From NCBI GenBank assembly GCA_014529385.2, contig CM043950.1:154670045-154734044 (forward strand): a stretch of DNA of 64,000 bases, given 5' to 3'. Each line of letters opens with the position of its first letter. Position 1 is the first letter of the stretch. Position numbers and translations under genes: made by a program. Shown piece by piece: positions 32,052 to 44,115 of the stretch. The notes below the pieces were generated by a model. That model was given only the letters and a program-made list of their open reading frames with translations, made no database searches and was not told the DNA's origin. The stretch is from Adiantum capillus-veneris. Lineage: Eukaryota; Streptophyta; Polypodiopsida; Polypodiales; Pteridaceae.

Positions 32052-32060
32052 AAGAGCAAG

Positions 32061-32255
32061 TCGGATGGTGGGCTCTGCAAGGTCGGGGAAGGGGGCTTCT
32101 TGAGAGTCCCTCTAGGGTGGAGCACGAGCCTCCATTTGTGTGCTGCTGTGATGGAATGGGACCGAGTGAAGACCACCCTCTGAGAAGCTATGACGGTAAT
32201 CTCATAGAAACATCACTGTCGAGGTAAAACAGATTGAGGCCTTGGCGGGGGGACC
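32061..32255 (-). other. Possible 5' part of LINE-H ORF1 or leader
   Basis: Continues on the minus strand without a clear domain. It ends at the poly-G/C tract. The LINE 5' end cannot be fixed. Confidence 0.3.
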
Positions 32256-32274
32256 GGGGGGGGGGGGGGGGGGG
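32256..32274. repeat. Poly-G tract (19 G)
   Basis: Uninterrupted G run. Confidence 0.9.
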
Positions 32275-32397
32275 AAGCCAATGAATGGCATGCAATGGAG
32301 GTGGGCAAGCAGGGGAAAGGACCAACAGTGGTAATTTCCGGTCAGGAAGGAGACGGCGGCTAAGGAGCAGCAGGTTGAGGGGCAATGGGCAATAGCG

Positions 32398-32398
<1 letters not shown>

Positions 32399-32440
<42 letters not shown>
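32399..32440. repeat. Poly-G tract (42 G)
   Basis: 42 consecutive G by count of the sequence lines. Tracts this long are rare and length is assembly-sensitive; it could fold as G-quadruplex DNA. Confidence 0.85.
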
Positions 32441-32443
<3 letters not shown>

Positions 32444-32815
32444 AGAATGGGGCTACATTAGAGGATTCAGATCACTTTGGCCCGATATGCATGACGCCCG
32501 GTCAGATTACTCACCATGGAGGAGATTGATGAGATCCACCAGCGACCGATGATGGACCTCTTGTGATTAACATGAGGACCGTTTTGTATCAGCTCTTGTA
32601 TCATCATTTACATGAGACATTGTATCAGTGTAGTCTTAGCTACTTGATTAGCTCGCATTTAGCTTTAGACATAGCATTCAACTTTTTAGCTTTTAGTTCC
32701 TTTTATTTTGGTACTCAAGCATTGTATCAGATACATCAGGTTGTAACTTTGTGGTCTCACAGGTCATTTTGGCCTTTTGAAGACGTTAATAGAACATTTC
32801 ATTTCATTTCATTTC
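32441..32815 (+). repeat. Retroposon-like 3' end with (CATTT)n tail
   Basis: A T-rich stretch with repeated TTGTATCA words ends in GGTCATTTTGGCCTTTTGAAG, ACGTTAATAGAACATTT and three CATTT repeats. The same end occurs split in hAT-1 (14345-14385 and 15409-15428). A shared 3' module with a short-repeat tail is typical of LINE or SINE ends; the family is unknown. Confidence 0.4.
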
Positions 32816-33734
32816 TCTTCTCTGCATTTGACGTAGGCTAGGCTATGCAAATCCCACCTTGGGCAAGGAGGATGAGGGAGGAGGGCTCCGAAACAGCAAA
32901 AGGAGGGCAGAAAGAGGGGAGGGGAGGGAGGGGAAGGGCGATAGGCAGGACGATAGGGGGGCATAGGCTCGGAAGGGGGGTATGAATATTCTTACATTCC
33001 ATCTGATTGAGAGTAGTAAGTATTGGTCTTCTAAAAAAAAATTCAAATTTTATTGAAGACTCCAGGAATCTTCTATCCCCCATACGTGAGATATAGAGAT
33101 TGAGTATACACACAAAAAGGCAGGAGACGCAAACGATGATAAAAAAAGAGCAGGCATGCCTCCCATCCCATAGAGTGCTCCTCATCCAAAAGATCTAGAA
33201 GATTAAAGACTTGTAGAACATTTGGGATCTTTGGGTTTGGGGTTTGGCTCAATTTCAGTGCTTGGCAGCACTGGGGTTTGGGTTTTCTCTTGGCTCAATT
33301 TCAGTGCTTGGCAGCAGTATGTCTTGGCCCTCTTGCGTTGTTAAATTTCTCATAGCATGATTGACATACAATAAGAGCACATAATCTGGATTGCAAGAGG
33401 CAAATACATGCAGTTATCCATTGTCCTTTATCTCATAAAGTTGCATATCTCTGACAATCATCAACGTGTAAGGTTAGGCTTCTGAGCAGTCCAAGAGATT
33501 CCACTTGCCCACGATGCATGGACGTATTGTTGATCATAGGCCCTCCTTTGCAATAAAGTGCTTCTTTTTCCACGTGTCAGTATTCACTTCCCACTGATGC
33601 TCCAAATTAAATTTAACAACCAATGGACCCGACAAGTCTCTATTCATAAAGCGCTTCTTTTCCATGTGTCAGCATTCACTTCCCACCAATGTTATTTAAC
33701 AATGGATAGACCCGACAAGTCTGTAGTCATAAAA
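32816..33734. other. Purine-rich stretch and two small tandem duplications
   Basis: 32870-32985 is very G/A-rich. CAATTTCAGTGCTTGGCAGCA occurs at about 33251 and 33296. A second duplication of about 100 bp links 33551-33640 to 33645-33735 (AGTGCTTCTTTTCCA, TTCACTTCCCACC and GACCCGACAAGTCT words). No gene is supported. Confidence 0.55.
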
Positions 33735-35562
33735 TCATTGCAAATGCCCATTATAAATAGTCTCAAAAGAATCATTTGTGATGGTGCTTGCTTCTGTATC
33801 TGTAGACCTGCCAATATTCAACTTCCCCGATTTCAAATCCAATTCTCCACCCAATGAAGAGATGCTTTCTTCTGATTGTAAAATAAAGTCCATGCTAGTC
33901 ATGCTAAAGCTCGTTGACAGGTCCCCATTCACTCCAAACGAGTCTTATACCACTAGGTTTCGAGCTTGACCAGCTACCACATGACATCCAAGTGAAATGT
34001 CCATGTTGTTGTGACACCACCCCAACATTTTGTCATCATTGTGGACCCCACACTCTATATCCAACGTAAGAGTGCTGGTTGCCTCTATCAAGATCTCCCT
34101 TTTATTTAAGGATTTTTTTTGAAGTACAAACACCATTGCAACTTTAATCAAGGCTCCTTCGATGCTTTTCCAAGACACCGCTTGATTACAAAGCCCCATA
34201 TAGAAGGAGTATTTTGTCAATGGATGCACCCTATGACAATCAAGATCTCCTTTGGATCAACTTTTTCTCAAAGACATTGGCGGGATCAAACTCATATGCA
34301 TCTCCCTCTTTTTGTTGATCTTTTCTACCGCTGCCCTGTCTCCTATTAGATTTCTCACTAAGTTTTGGAAACAAGCTACCTTCTGCACAATCTTCTTGAA
34401 TAACAAACTCCCTACGTGCACTCCTCTCCTTGCGGCTTTTCTTCCTCAACACTAGGAGGGGAAGTGGTCATTCCTCGTCTGCTGAATGCTTCCAATCCAC
34501 AATCATTGGACTATTGCCATCCTTTAAGTAGGATAATCTAAAATGATGAAGATGGTCCCACTCCTCCTGATATTGCATTTGATAACTAGAAATGCTTAGA
34601 ACTCCATGTAAAACTGCTATGGAGTGGGACAGCCCTACACCAACACAACAAGACATCTCTTTCTCATTTGAAAAGAACTCCACATCATTTTCTGGTGGTA
34701 GCTAGCTGATTGCAAAAGACGTGAACAGAAATGGTCATGCTCCTGGTACTATGTTGAAGCTGTACCATGTTTGCAATAGAAAATTGCTCGGTGGCACACT
34801 GTGGTGCTACTAATGGAGTTGTATAGTCAATTCGCTTCTTGAATGAGCTTATGTTACAAAGGTATTGCTGATCAATACAATCTTCCACAACTTTCATGAG
34901 TATTCAAATAAAATTAACCAGTTAGTAGCTTTTGAGCTTTTGTGACAATAGATACAGTGACTCAGCAGTCCAAGCATATGAAACAATGTATACCTTAACA
35001 CACTGCAGGTCATCCCTATTCCTTCTCTTTGACTCGATGACAGCAAACAGTGGCACTTTCAATCTTCTCTGCTCCAAGATAGTTGGACCATCGATGAGCT
35101 CCAACAAGCTAAACTCGTCATTTATTTTCTTTATTGTTGACCCACTGTGCACAATTCATAGCTAGGAATTAGATCCACTAAGATGTTAATGTCATCAAGG
35201 CTAGCCGAGCACACAGATCAGATTAGCATACCTATCTAGTAAGCACCTTAATCTTCTATTAAATCGTGGCATATGGTTGACACAACCTTCTTTGCAAAAT
35301 CTAGCTTGTCCTCGTTTGGATGCAAGTTAAAGCCATTGAGTCTTCCAAGTCTTCCCAACACATGCTCCCATTTTCAAAAGCGAGCAATATTAACCTCAAA
35401 ATCTAGCAAATGGGAAATGTGAGCTTTCCATCCCTTGTTCCAATTGCGTAGATGGTTGCCAATTTGGACATCATGGGGATCTAGCTTGTAGAAGATGGGT
35501 AGGATAAGCGTGGGAAGGATTGAACTAAAAGGATTTATAAGTAGCCCATCAAGCTCCCCCAT
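33735..35562 (-). pseudogene. Unidentified decayed minus-strand coding sequence
   Basis: A chain of minus-strand open blocks is interrupted by short non-coding gaps: 35562-35374 (IFYKLDPHDVQIGNHLRNW), 35152-34990 (LLELIDGPTILEQRRLKV and VPLFAVIESKRRNRDDLQ), 34897-34685, 34683-34468, 34452-34240 (very Lys/Arg/Glu-rich), 34229-33945 and 33932-33735. A donor-like AAG/GTATAC follows the ESKRRNRDDLQCVK block near 35000 and an acceptor-like CACAG precedes GSTIKKIN near 35148, so some gaps may be introns. I recognise no family. It could be a host gene remnant cut by Ty3-A at 35700, or an unknown element. Confidence 0.3.
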
Positions 35563-35700
35563 AGTATATATGGAGTGATCGTACTCATTTGAAAGAACCA
35601 GCTCAGCTAGCTGACATCTGCAGCATCTTTATTATATATGTTTGGAAAAGGCGTGTCTGTGTGGTAATTATCATAGAATGGGTGGCAGGAGATGATGTTG

Positions 35701-36392
<692 letters not shown>

Positions 36393-36997
36393 GACCCCCC
36401 TCTTGAAAGCATTGTAATCGGTCTCGATTACGCCTGCAAAACAGAGAGAAGCCATAGATTGTCTTAGCAGACACTGATTGTTAGTACCAACGCACTAGGA
36501 ACACACATCTAGCACATGTACCAATCGCCAGTCACATCACACAACATCACGGGACATCACTAGACATCACAGGATATCACATGACAAATCACATTGAACA
36601 TTCATTCGGATCTCAAACCATGATTTATCGGCAATGCAATTAGCAATCACATCTAGATCCACTCAGGATCTCATAGATGTCCGATTGATGAATCCCTATT
36701 TCAACCATGTCTATCGAGATTATTCATACCAAAATGTTGCAATCATTTCGTCTATCAATTCCTGCACTTAAACAAGTCAAGAACAAATCAGTATTATATT
36801 ATCCAGAATTCCATTTCATAAAGTCATACAGCAGAATATTGTCAGCTCTCGGTATCCCTGAAGCTCAAAGAGACATCAATGACTCTCGTATCAAAAATTG
36901 AGGCTGTTGACAAAGGAGCGACGTAACTCCCCTCTTGTGCATACCCAGTGCACCAGATATCTAGCCAAGTTAAATTCGGGGTTCCATTTGGAATAGA
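36393..36997 (-). other. Ty3-A 3' untranslated region
   Basis: Between the integrase stop and the purine tract. It contains a run of CATCAC-type words near 36530-36590 (ACATCAC repeated). No gene. Confidence 0.6.
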
Positions 36998-38420
36998 CTA
37001 TGCTAAACCAAAAGCTTCAAGGTAAAGATTCACAATCTCAGGAGTATCTTCTAGGTCCTTCTCCTCTATCCACTTCGCATCCAATGCAGGATAGTTCTTG
37101 AATTTAACCAAGAACCGCCTTCTCACTTTACCCTTAATCAGTATGTCCTTATGTGCCAATATTTGTTCTAGAACAAGGATCTCCTCGTTTTCTTCCACTT
37201 CGGGTTGCTCATCAGGCTCCCCATCTTTGGGCACATCACCTTTAAAAGGCTTCAGGAGACTCACATGAAAAGCATTGTGAATCCTCCAAGTGTCGGGCAG
37301 CTTCAATCAGAAGGAGACATCATTTATCTTTTTGGAGACTTGGAAAGGTACGTAGTATCGCATACTAAGCTTTGGAAAAAGCCTCTCCTTTCCCTTCTTC
37401 TTTCTCAGGAGTGCCTTCTCAAAACGTAAGAGCACCCAATCGTTCTCCTTCAATTTCAAATCGCGACGATGGCGATCTGCTGCCTTTTTCTGTCTTTCCT
37501 GAAATTTCTACAAAGCCTCATGGACCTTGGCAAAAGCCATGTCCAAGTCGTGCGCGTACTCATCGACTTCAAAAATCTTATCTTTAGTGCTTAGGAAGGG
37601 TGGAACCTCTCCAGCATTTTCAGTAATCTCAAATGGCACCTTCCCCGTCGAAGAGTGTTGTTGTAGGCAAATTCCACCAAAGGTAAGTACTTTTCCCATT
37701 GAGTCTTCTGATCGGAGATGTAATACTTCAATAAATCTAGTACCATTGAATTAGCAATCTCAATTGCCCGTCAGTCTGCAGGTGGAAAGATGACGAGAAC
37801 TGCAACCGATGTTCTCCCAAATTTCCTTCCAAAACAAACTCGTGAATCTGGGGTCCCTGTCGGAGACAATCGTCTCGTGCATGCCATGTAATCTGAAGAT
37901 CTGGGCCACAAACAGTCTCGCTAAGTGATCCGGCTTCAATGTTTTATTCAGTGAAATAAAATGAGCTTGCTTGCTAAACCTATCAATAACAGTTGAGATA
38001 CCATCGTGACCACTCTGTGCTCTCGGGAGATCAAAAATGAATTCCATTGCAATACTTTTCCAGGGGCGGGTGGGTATAGACAAAGGCTGTAACAATCCCT
38101 ATGCTTTATGCCTGTCAAACTTGACCTTCTGGCATACCAAGCAACTGCGCACAAACTCGTCCACATCCTTCTTGAGTCTTGGCCAAAAGAAGCATCTCTC
38201 TACCCCTTTCAAGGTGGTAGCAATGCCATGGTAACCCGTAAAAGGTGGACAGTGTCATTTGGTCATAACCTTTTCCCTCAACGGCTATGTAATGCACAAC
38301 ATGGTTTTCCTCATCAAGTAGCCATCCCAAATGAATATCTTGCTATTGTCTCCCCATCCCGTATCTGTGTGAAAATGTCTGCAAAATCTGTATCTGTGGC
38401 ATATTGATCGACCATATCCT
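36998..38420 (-). pseudogene. Ty3-A integrase with C-terminal chromodomain
   Basis: The catalytic core from 38095 reads AMEFIFDLPRAQSGHDG (first Asp) and TIVSDRDPRFTSLFWKEIW (second Asp). The part with the third acidic residue is frame-broken near 37770. Then come GKVPFEITENAGE, VDEYAHDLDMAF, NDWVLLRFEKALLRKK and LKLPDTWRIHNAFHVSLLKP. The chromodomain follows: LVLEQILAHKD, VRRRFLVKFKNYPALDAKW and EDTPEIVNLYLEAFG (37150-37000). Chromodomains can steer integration to marked chromatin. The zinc-binding part (38330-38100) is badly decayed. The start of the domain cannot be fixed. Confidence 0.7.
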
Positions 38421-38499
38421 TGAAGCTCCTATGATGTATCGTGGAAATATCCAGAACCAACAACTTCCAAGACAAAGCATCTGCCACCAAATTCTTCTA

Positions 38500-38873
38500 T
38501 CCCTTCTCATGGACAATCTCGAAGTGAAACTTTGACAAGATGTTCGGCCATCGCATCTGCTTTTCCAATAGCTGCTTCTGTGATGATCAGAAGTAGTGTA
38601 AACTCTGATGGTCTGTAAAGATAGTAAAATCCGCTCCGAGTAGGTAATATTACCACTGAGTAAGAGCATGGATAACCGCCAAAAGCTCTTTCTCATAAAT
38701 TTGTGCTATCAATTCCGGCCTTGAGAACAATCGGCTCTCGTAGGCAATGACATGGCCTTCTTGCATTAAGACCGCACCTAGACTACGACCACAAGCATCA
38801 CAATATACTTCAAATGACTTTTGCAAGTCCAGCAAAGTCAAAACTGGTCCTGTAGTCAATTTCTCTTTCAAGG
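38500..38873 (-). pseudogene. Ty3-A RT end and RNase H
   Basis: The minus strand reads LKEKLTTGPVLTLLDL, SFEVYCDACGRSLGAVLMQ (catalytic Asp in CDAC), AYESRLFS, YEKELLAVIHAL and FTIFTDHQSLHYF, then LVADALS. Its first codons join directly to the RT block ending TAFQTL at 51832, across Ty3-B; the shared bases CAAGG are the target duplication. Confidence 0.75.
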
Positions 38874-40142
38874 TGTCATATTAACTAATATTTAATTCTC
38901 TTAAATGATTTTCTCATGTTAAATTGATCATTTTATATGGGGAAGTACCACGGGAGAAAAAACTAGATTATTGGTAAGGCTAGCAACTGTTCACAGTAGG
39001 GATCCAAAGGAGATAAAATAGGGATTCAAAGGGGGACCATCTACAGAAGAGCAATGTGCAAGCAATGGACTTCAAAGACCTAAGGTTCAGACCATTAAGA
39101 CTTCCAAAAGGCTAAGGTTCCAAATTTCAAAGGGTAAGTCCAGTGGTCAAACCTTAGGGAAATTGGATGCATTGTAAGTGTACACAAAGGCTTTCTAGAT
39201 CCCTACATAGGAGGAGGCAAGCCATAAAGGTAGGGGAAGAGAAAGAAAAGGTGAGAGAAACAAACACACACATTCTTGCAAGCCCTTTACACAAAGGAAA
39301 TAGGGGACACATGTCAGCTCCCTAGCCCAGTTGCCCCCATGGTGCACTCAAATCCTATTGGATGGCTATAGAGGTGGACCAATGAGAACTAGGCTAGAAT
39401 ACATTTAGTTTAATTCATTTTAAAACACTTGATAAAAGAACCAATAGGAATTAAGCTCTCTAGAAGACTATTGGAAAGTCTCCCAAGGGTTCCAATGAGC
39501 ATTGACCAGCCCAATGGCTTGCCTGCTTCTTATTGGCCAAAAGACAAAGGGGTCCAATGAGAGTTTAATTGCATTATTTAATTACCTAAATATCTCACAA
39601 AAGGGAAAAGGGGGACACATGTCGCAAGGCTATCACTTATGCTTCTCAATTATGATTGGCTAAGCTTTGGAGGGTCCAATGGGGTGCCAGCATGAGTAAA
39701 TTGCAAGACGGGGGGTCGATCAAGAGAGAGAGGGGGCTGATTTTGGCAAGTCATTATCACACACACACACTCACACAATCTCATGTGTGAAGCAAGGAAG
39801 ACTCTCTCTCCTTCTCAAGCTTTAATGAAAAGTTCATCATCTACTCCAAGCTTGTGAGAAGGGAGGCCTACACCAACAACTCTTGGCTTTGTGATGAAAA
39901 TCCAACCAAGATCCAAGCTTCAATGCATGCTCAATCTCCTCTACCATGCTAATTACTAAGCTATGCTAAGATTTTATGAGTGATTATGTGAGGAGATCTA
40001 CTTCTTTCTCGTAAGACTACTCCTTCTTCCTCTCAATCTACTCTCATACCCTGCTAGCTCTCATCATCTTCGAAGGTGTGTGAGGTCTTGGGTCTGAGAC
40101 TGTGAGGGAATTGATGTTGTGTTTTATAAGTGTGTGTATGGT
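38874..40142 (+). repeat. Ty3-B 5' LTR, truncated at its 3' side
   Basis: Aligns with 50101-51372 through GGTCTTGGGTCTGAGA and TTTTATAAGTGTGTG, then diverges where gag-like sequence begins. About 450 bp of LTR are missing. Confidence 0.88.
39357..39680 (+). promoter_or_regulatory. Cluster of ten CCAAT boxes in Ty3-B LTR
   Basis: CCAAT or its complement ATTGG starts at 39357, 39379, 39441, 39470, 39492, 39511, 39532, 39554, 39655 and 39676, often as CCAATGAG. Most are also in the 3' LTR (50565-50885). CCAAT is the NF-Y binding word; a role as element enhancer is inference. Confidence 0.55.
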
Positions 40143-40829
40143 GATGGTGTAAACAAAGAGGAACAAGGCAAGAAAAAGGTGAGAAAGAGGTCACCCTTTT
40201 CTCCATCTTCCTCAAATTCTTCATCTTCTGAAGAAAGCGATGATGCAACTTTTGAACCACCAAAAACAAGAGGCCATAGGAAATCCTATGCCGCATGGAA
40301 GAGGTCATCCAAGCTCAAGAAGTTCAAAGAGGGAGGAAAGAACATCTCTTTCCTTACCTACGATGGCACCTTTGGTGCTACAGACAAAGTCTTGGCTTTC
40401 ATCCAACAATTCCATGCGGCGTTTGGAGATGAGGGCTTCATGGAGTCCTCTAAGCTACGACATGTAGCTATGCATTTTCAAAAGTCTGCCAGGCAATGGT
40501 GGTCTAGCGTATGGGCAAATGGTGAAGCCCCACGAACATGGAAAGCTTTAAGAGCTTCCATCATGAAGCAGTTTTTGGCCACCGATGCCAAAGACAAAGT
40601 AATCACCGAATGGAGAAGCTTGAAGCTCTCTCCCTACAAATCCATTTACAGATATGTAGACAAGTTTTGGGACTTACATCTCAAAGCCACTGCCTTCAAA
40701 CCGATGAATTTTGGAGAGCAAAACCAACAATTTTGTGCGGGCTTAATTGAAGATGTGGTGGAGTATGTCAACTCCCAAAGGCCATGCACCCTATCTGCGG
40801 TCATACACCATACCATGGTGGCTTCATGA
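40119..40829 (+). pseudogene. Ty3-B gag capsid region (N-terminus lost)
   Basis: A Ser-rich linker is followed by KKFKEGGKNISFLTYDG, KVLAFIQQFHAAFGDEGF, LRHVAMHFQKSARQWWSSVW (the AxxxxxxxAxxWW block), TWKALRASIMKQFLATDA and FCAGLIEDVVEYVNSQRP. This is a typical Ty3 capsid of about 200 residues, similar to Ty3-A gag (SIKFDTFSSYRDASKALSF). The frame opens inside remaining LTR sequence because of the deletion at 40142, so the true start is absent. It stops at 40829 before the knuckle frame at 40868. Confidence 0.75.
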
Positions 40830-40867
40830 ATCAATTTCCAAATAGGGGCTAAGAGAAATCTTAAGCC

Positions 40868-41512
40868 ATGGAAAACAAGGGTTCCAATGAGCCTAAGGGG
40901 AAGGACAATGTCCAAAAGTCTCCCAAGGGCAATTCCAATAACAACAAAGCTAAGGAGAAGGGAGTTTACAAAGGCAAAAACAAACTCTCTCCTGAAGAGC
41001 TTGAGCGTTATAGCAAGGATAATCGTTGTTTCAAATGCGGCGAGCAAGGGCATGCATATCGTGCTTGCCCCCAAAAGAACACCCGCCATGAGCCTCCTAG
41101 AGCTACCTTGGTTGAAATCCAAGAGGAAGAAGCTCACCACAAAGCATCTCCTCTATGCCATGCCTGGGAAAAGGTAAGAGAACATGATGCTTTTATTCTC
41201 TATGACCCTGATTCTACTCACAATTTCATATCCACAGAGTTGGCCACCAAGCTAGGCATCCAAGCCTATGATATGGGAGATGTCCTACACGTCGATGGTG
41301 CTTTCAAGGGGCAAGAAGCTTCAATGACTCCCTTAATTGGGAAATTGAGGCTCCATGTCCAAAGCTATGTGGACAAAGAGACTTCTTTATCTCTCCTCTC
41401 AAGCACGAGAATGTAATCCTAGGGGCACCATGGTTTAATTGTATGGCTGCCAATGTTAAATTCCCTGAAAGGAAAATCTACTTTAGGTTCAAGGAAAAAG
41501 ATATGTACATAG
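40868..41512 (+). pseudogene. Ty3-B zinc knuckle and protease
   Basis: A Lys-rich lead-in; knuckle CFKCGEQGHAYRAC (CX2CX4HX4C, about 41030-41070); then the protease with FILYDPDSTHNFIS, where the usual D-P/S-G-S/A-T reads DPDST (Gly lost), and TPLIGKLRLHVQ. The frame stops at 41416. The following PWFNCMAANVKFPERKIYF (41430-41485) is the second protease block in another frame. Confidence 0.7.
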
Positions 41513-42660
41513 ATGCTAAGGAATTGGGCCATTGTACATACGCAAGCTTTCAATAATTCAATAAAGAGCTCTATTTCCGTGTACATGATTTTTGTTAAAG
41601 ATTCTCAAAATGAACCTAATGCTTTAGCAAAAGAAAATATAAACAATCACAAAGAATTAGAGTTATCCAATTTTCTCAAGGGATTTCAAGATGTTTTTAT
41701 TGACGACATCCCTTGTGAACTACCTCCTAAACGGGGCAATGATGACCATGCAAATGAACTTCTTCCAGGAAGTTCACCGCCTAATAAACCTCCTTATAGA
41801 GTTTCTCAAGCTCACCAAGAGAAGATTATGCGGCAAGTGCATGAGTTAGTTGAGAAGGGCATGGTAAGGCCTAGCTCATCTCCATTTTGTTCATCCGTGC
41901 TATTAGTGCAAAAGAAAGATGGCACATATCGTATGTGTGTCGACTATAGAGCACTAAATAGGATCGCTATCAAAAATAGGTTTCCCATTTCACGGGTAGA
42001 AGACCTATTTGATAAGCTACAAGGGTCGACCTACTTTAGTAGAATTGACCTAAAAAGTGGCTACCATCAAATAAGGATAGTTGATCAAGACATTGTAAAG
42101 ACCGCATTTTGCACTAATTTTGTTCTTTATGAATACATTCTCATGCCTTTTGGTTTGACCAATGCACCAGCCACATTCAACCGCTTGATGAAGAAGCTAT
42201 TCAGGCCTCACCGAACCTTTACTAGAGTGTTCTTTGATGATATTATCATCTACTCTAATTCACTACACGAACACAAGCAACATGTCCAGGTAATATTTCG
42301 AGTCTTACGAGAGAATAAACTTTATGTTAATCGAAAGAAAAGTGAGTTTTTTTACAAGAGATTCAATATTTAGGTTACATTATCTCTCAATCTGGCATCC
42401 AAATGGATCCATCAAAGCTAGAGGTAATAAAAGGATGGCCTAATCCAAGAAATCTTCATGAACTAAGATGCTTTATAGGTATGTGTGCATACTATAGACT
42501 CTTCATAGAAAAGTTCTCACTAATAGCAGGACCATTACATGACCTAACAAAGAAAAATGTTAGGTATATACGGTCTACCAAGGAGAACAATGCTTTCAAA
42601 AATCTTAAAGAAAAGCTTATCTCTCAACCTGTGCTTACACTACCAAATCTCTGAAAGCCA
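41513..42660 (+). pseudogene. Ty3-B reverse transcriptase
   Basis: 41513-42373 carries FQDVFIDDIPCELPPKRG, NKPPYRVS, KGMVRPSSSPFCSSVLLVQK, YRMCVDYRALN, YFSRIDLKSGYHQIR (catalytic Asp kept), LMPFGLTNAPATFNRLM and VFFDDIIIYS (active site FFDD). A frame slip near 42365 leads to LGYIIS and 42403-42654 (GWPNPRNLHELRCFIGMCAYYR), ending PVLTLPNL-stop. The catalytic residues are intact but the frame is not. Confidence 0.8.
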
Positions 42661-43040
42661 TTTGAGGTCCAATGTGACGCTTATGGTGATTGCCTTGGAG
42701 CTGTTTTTCTCCAAGAAGGGCACGCCAAAGCCTATGAAAGTCGAAGGCTCGACCCTGTTGAGCAAGCTTTAGACATATATGAAAAGGAACTCCTCGCAGT
42801 TCTACATGCCTTAGGCTCGTGGAAGCACTATTTACTAGGAAATCCTTTCATTCTGCGAACGGATCACCAAAGCCTTAAGTACTTCATGACGCAGACCAAG
42901 CTCTCCGACAAACAAATGATGTGGGAAAATTTTCTTTTGCAATTTCATTTTCATATTGCTCACATTGTTGGCAAGCATAATCAAGTAACCGATGCACTCT
43001 CAAGACGACCGAGAGTGAATGCGGTTTCAATAGCAACTCA
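42661..43040 (+). pseudogene. Ty3-B RNase H
   Basis: Reads FEVQCDAYGDCLGAVFLQ, AYESRRLDPVEQALDIYEKE, HYLLGNPFILRTDHQSLKYF, then 42886 onward LLQFHFHIAHIVGKHNQVTDALSRRP in overlapping parts. Catalytic D (CDA), E (YEKE), D (RTDHQ) and final D (TDALS) are present. It degrades the RNA strand during cDNA synthesis. Confidence 0.75.
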
Positions 43041-44110
43041 CAATGATCTATCTTCTATGATAGATGATTACGCTATTGATATTGATTTTAGAGATGTGAT
43101 TTCAGCCCTTGCACTAGGGAAGAAAGAGGAACCATTTACTTTACAAGATGGTTATCTTCTCTATGGCAATAGACTATGTGTTACTAACTCACTACGTGAG
43201 AAGGTAATGTATAAATCTCATGCTCCTCCTTATGTGGGGCATAGAGGGATTCAGTCCAGTCTACCCGAAAAGGGATTCAAACATATTTCTATTGGCCTGT
43301 CATGAAAGCAAACATACAAGAGTATGTTGTTAAATGTGTGGTATGCCAAAAGACTAAGTTTGATAGAGGAAAGCAACCTGGATTGCTTCAACCTTTGCCA
43401 ATCCCTAATTCACCATGAGAGAGCATATCCATAGATTTTATCTTTGGATTGCCTAAGTCTATCCATGGGAATACGGGAATATGGATGATAGTAGATAGGT
43501 TCAATAAACAAGCTCGTTTTATACCTGTCAAAAAGACTATCAAATCCCATCAAATGGCAACCCTCTTCATATCACAAATCTTCAAGTACCATGGCTTGCC
43601 GATGTCCATAGTGTGGATAGAGATCTTAGAATGACCAGTAATTTCTAGAAGGGTATCTTTAAGAATTTAGGGACAAGGCTAAACTTCTCTTCGGCCTATC
43701 ACCCCCAAACGGATGGCCAAAGTGAAATAGCAAACCTAACAATTCTTGATCTACTAAAAGCCTCTGTAACGTAAGTAGACCAAAGGTCCCAATGAGAGAA
43801 GTACTTACCCTTAGTGGAGTATGTCTACAATAACACTATACATACTTCCACAGGAAAAGCACCTTTCGAGGTAATTGAGGGAAGATCAAAAAGTCCCCTG
43901 CTACTTAAGGTAGACGGGAAGATATTCGTTGTGCAGATGAGTATAGCTGAGACCTACAAGAATCTTTCCAAAAGATTAAGGATGCTATCTCTATCTCATA
44001 GCAAAGGCAAAAGGCTGTTGCTGATAAGCACAGAAGAGCCCAAGCCTTTAAAGAAAATGATTGGGTCCTACTTAAATTTCCCAAGGCTCGATTAAGGCAC
44101 ACGACGGGCA
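43041..44110 (+). pseudogene. Ty3-B integrase, N-terminal and core parts
   Basis: The zinc-binding domain is spread over two frames (HAPPYVGHRGIQSS, then CVVCQKTKFDRG). Core: ISIDFIFGLPKSIHG (first Asp, after a TGA at about 43418), GIWMIVDRFNKQARFIP, DRDPRMTSNFWKGIF-like text broken near 43620, and [15 protein letters not shown] with the Glu at 43720. Then VEYVYNNTIHTSTGKAPFEV. It is cut by Copia-C after the lysine-rich stretch at 44110. Confidence 0.7.
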
Positions 44111-44115
44111 AGAAT
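44111..44115 (+). other. Target site duplication of Copia-C, left (AGAAT)
   Basis: AGAAT directly before LTR TGTTGAG. The twin is at 49351-49355. Confidence 0.95.

Larger units (their letters stand above)
26473..32060 (-). mobile_element. LINE-H: L1-like non-LTR retrotransposon lacking RT, with Copia-G inserted
   Basis: The minus-strand 3' end has AGTTTTATTAACTAATAG and AAAAAAA, the latter seen as T7 at 26473-26479. ORF1 DUF4283-like sequence (32051-31620), endonuclease (31560-30592) and a post-endonuclease linker (27198-26880) lie in the expected order around the Copia-G insertion. No RT motif is present between linker and 3' end, so an internal deletion removed it. Confidence 0.65.
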
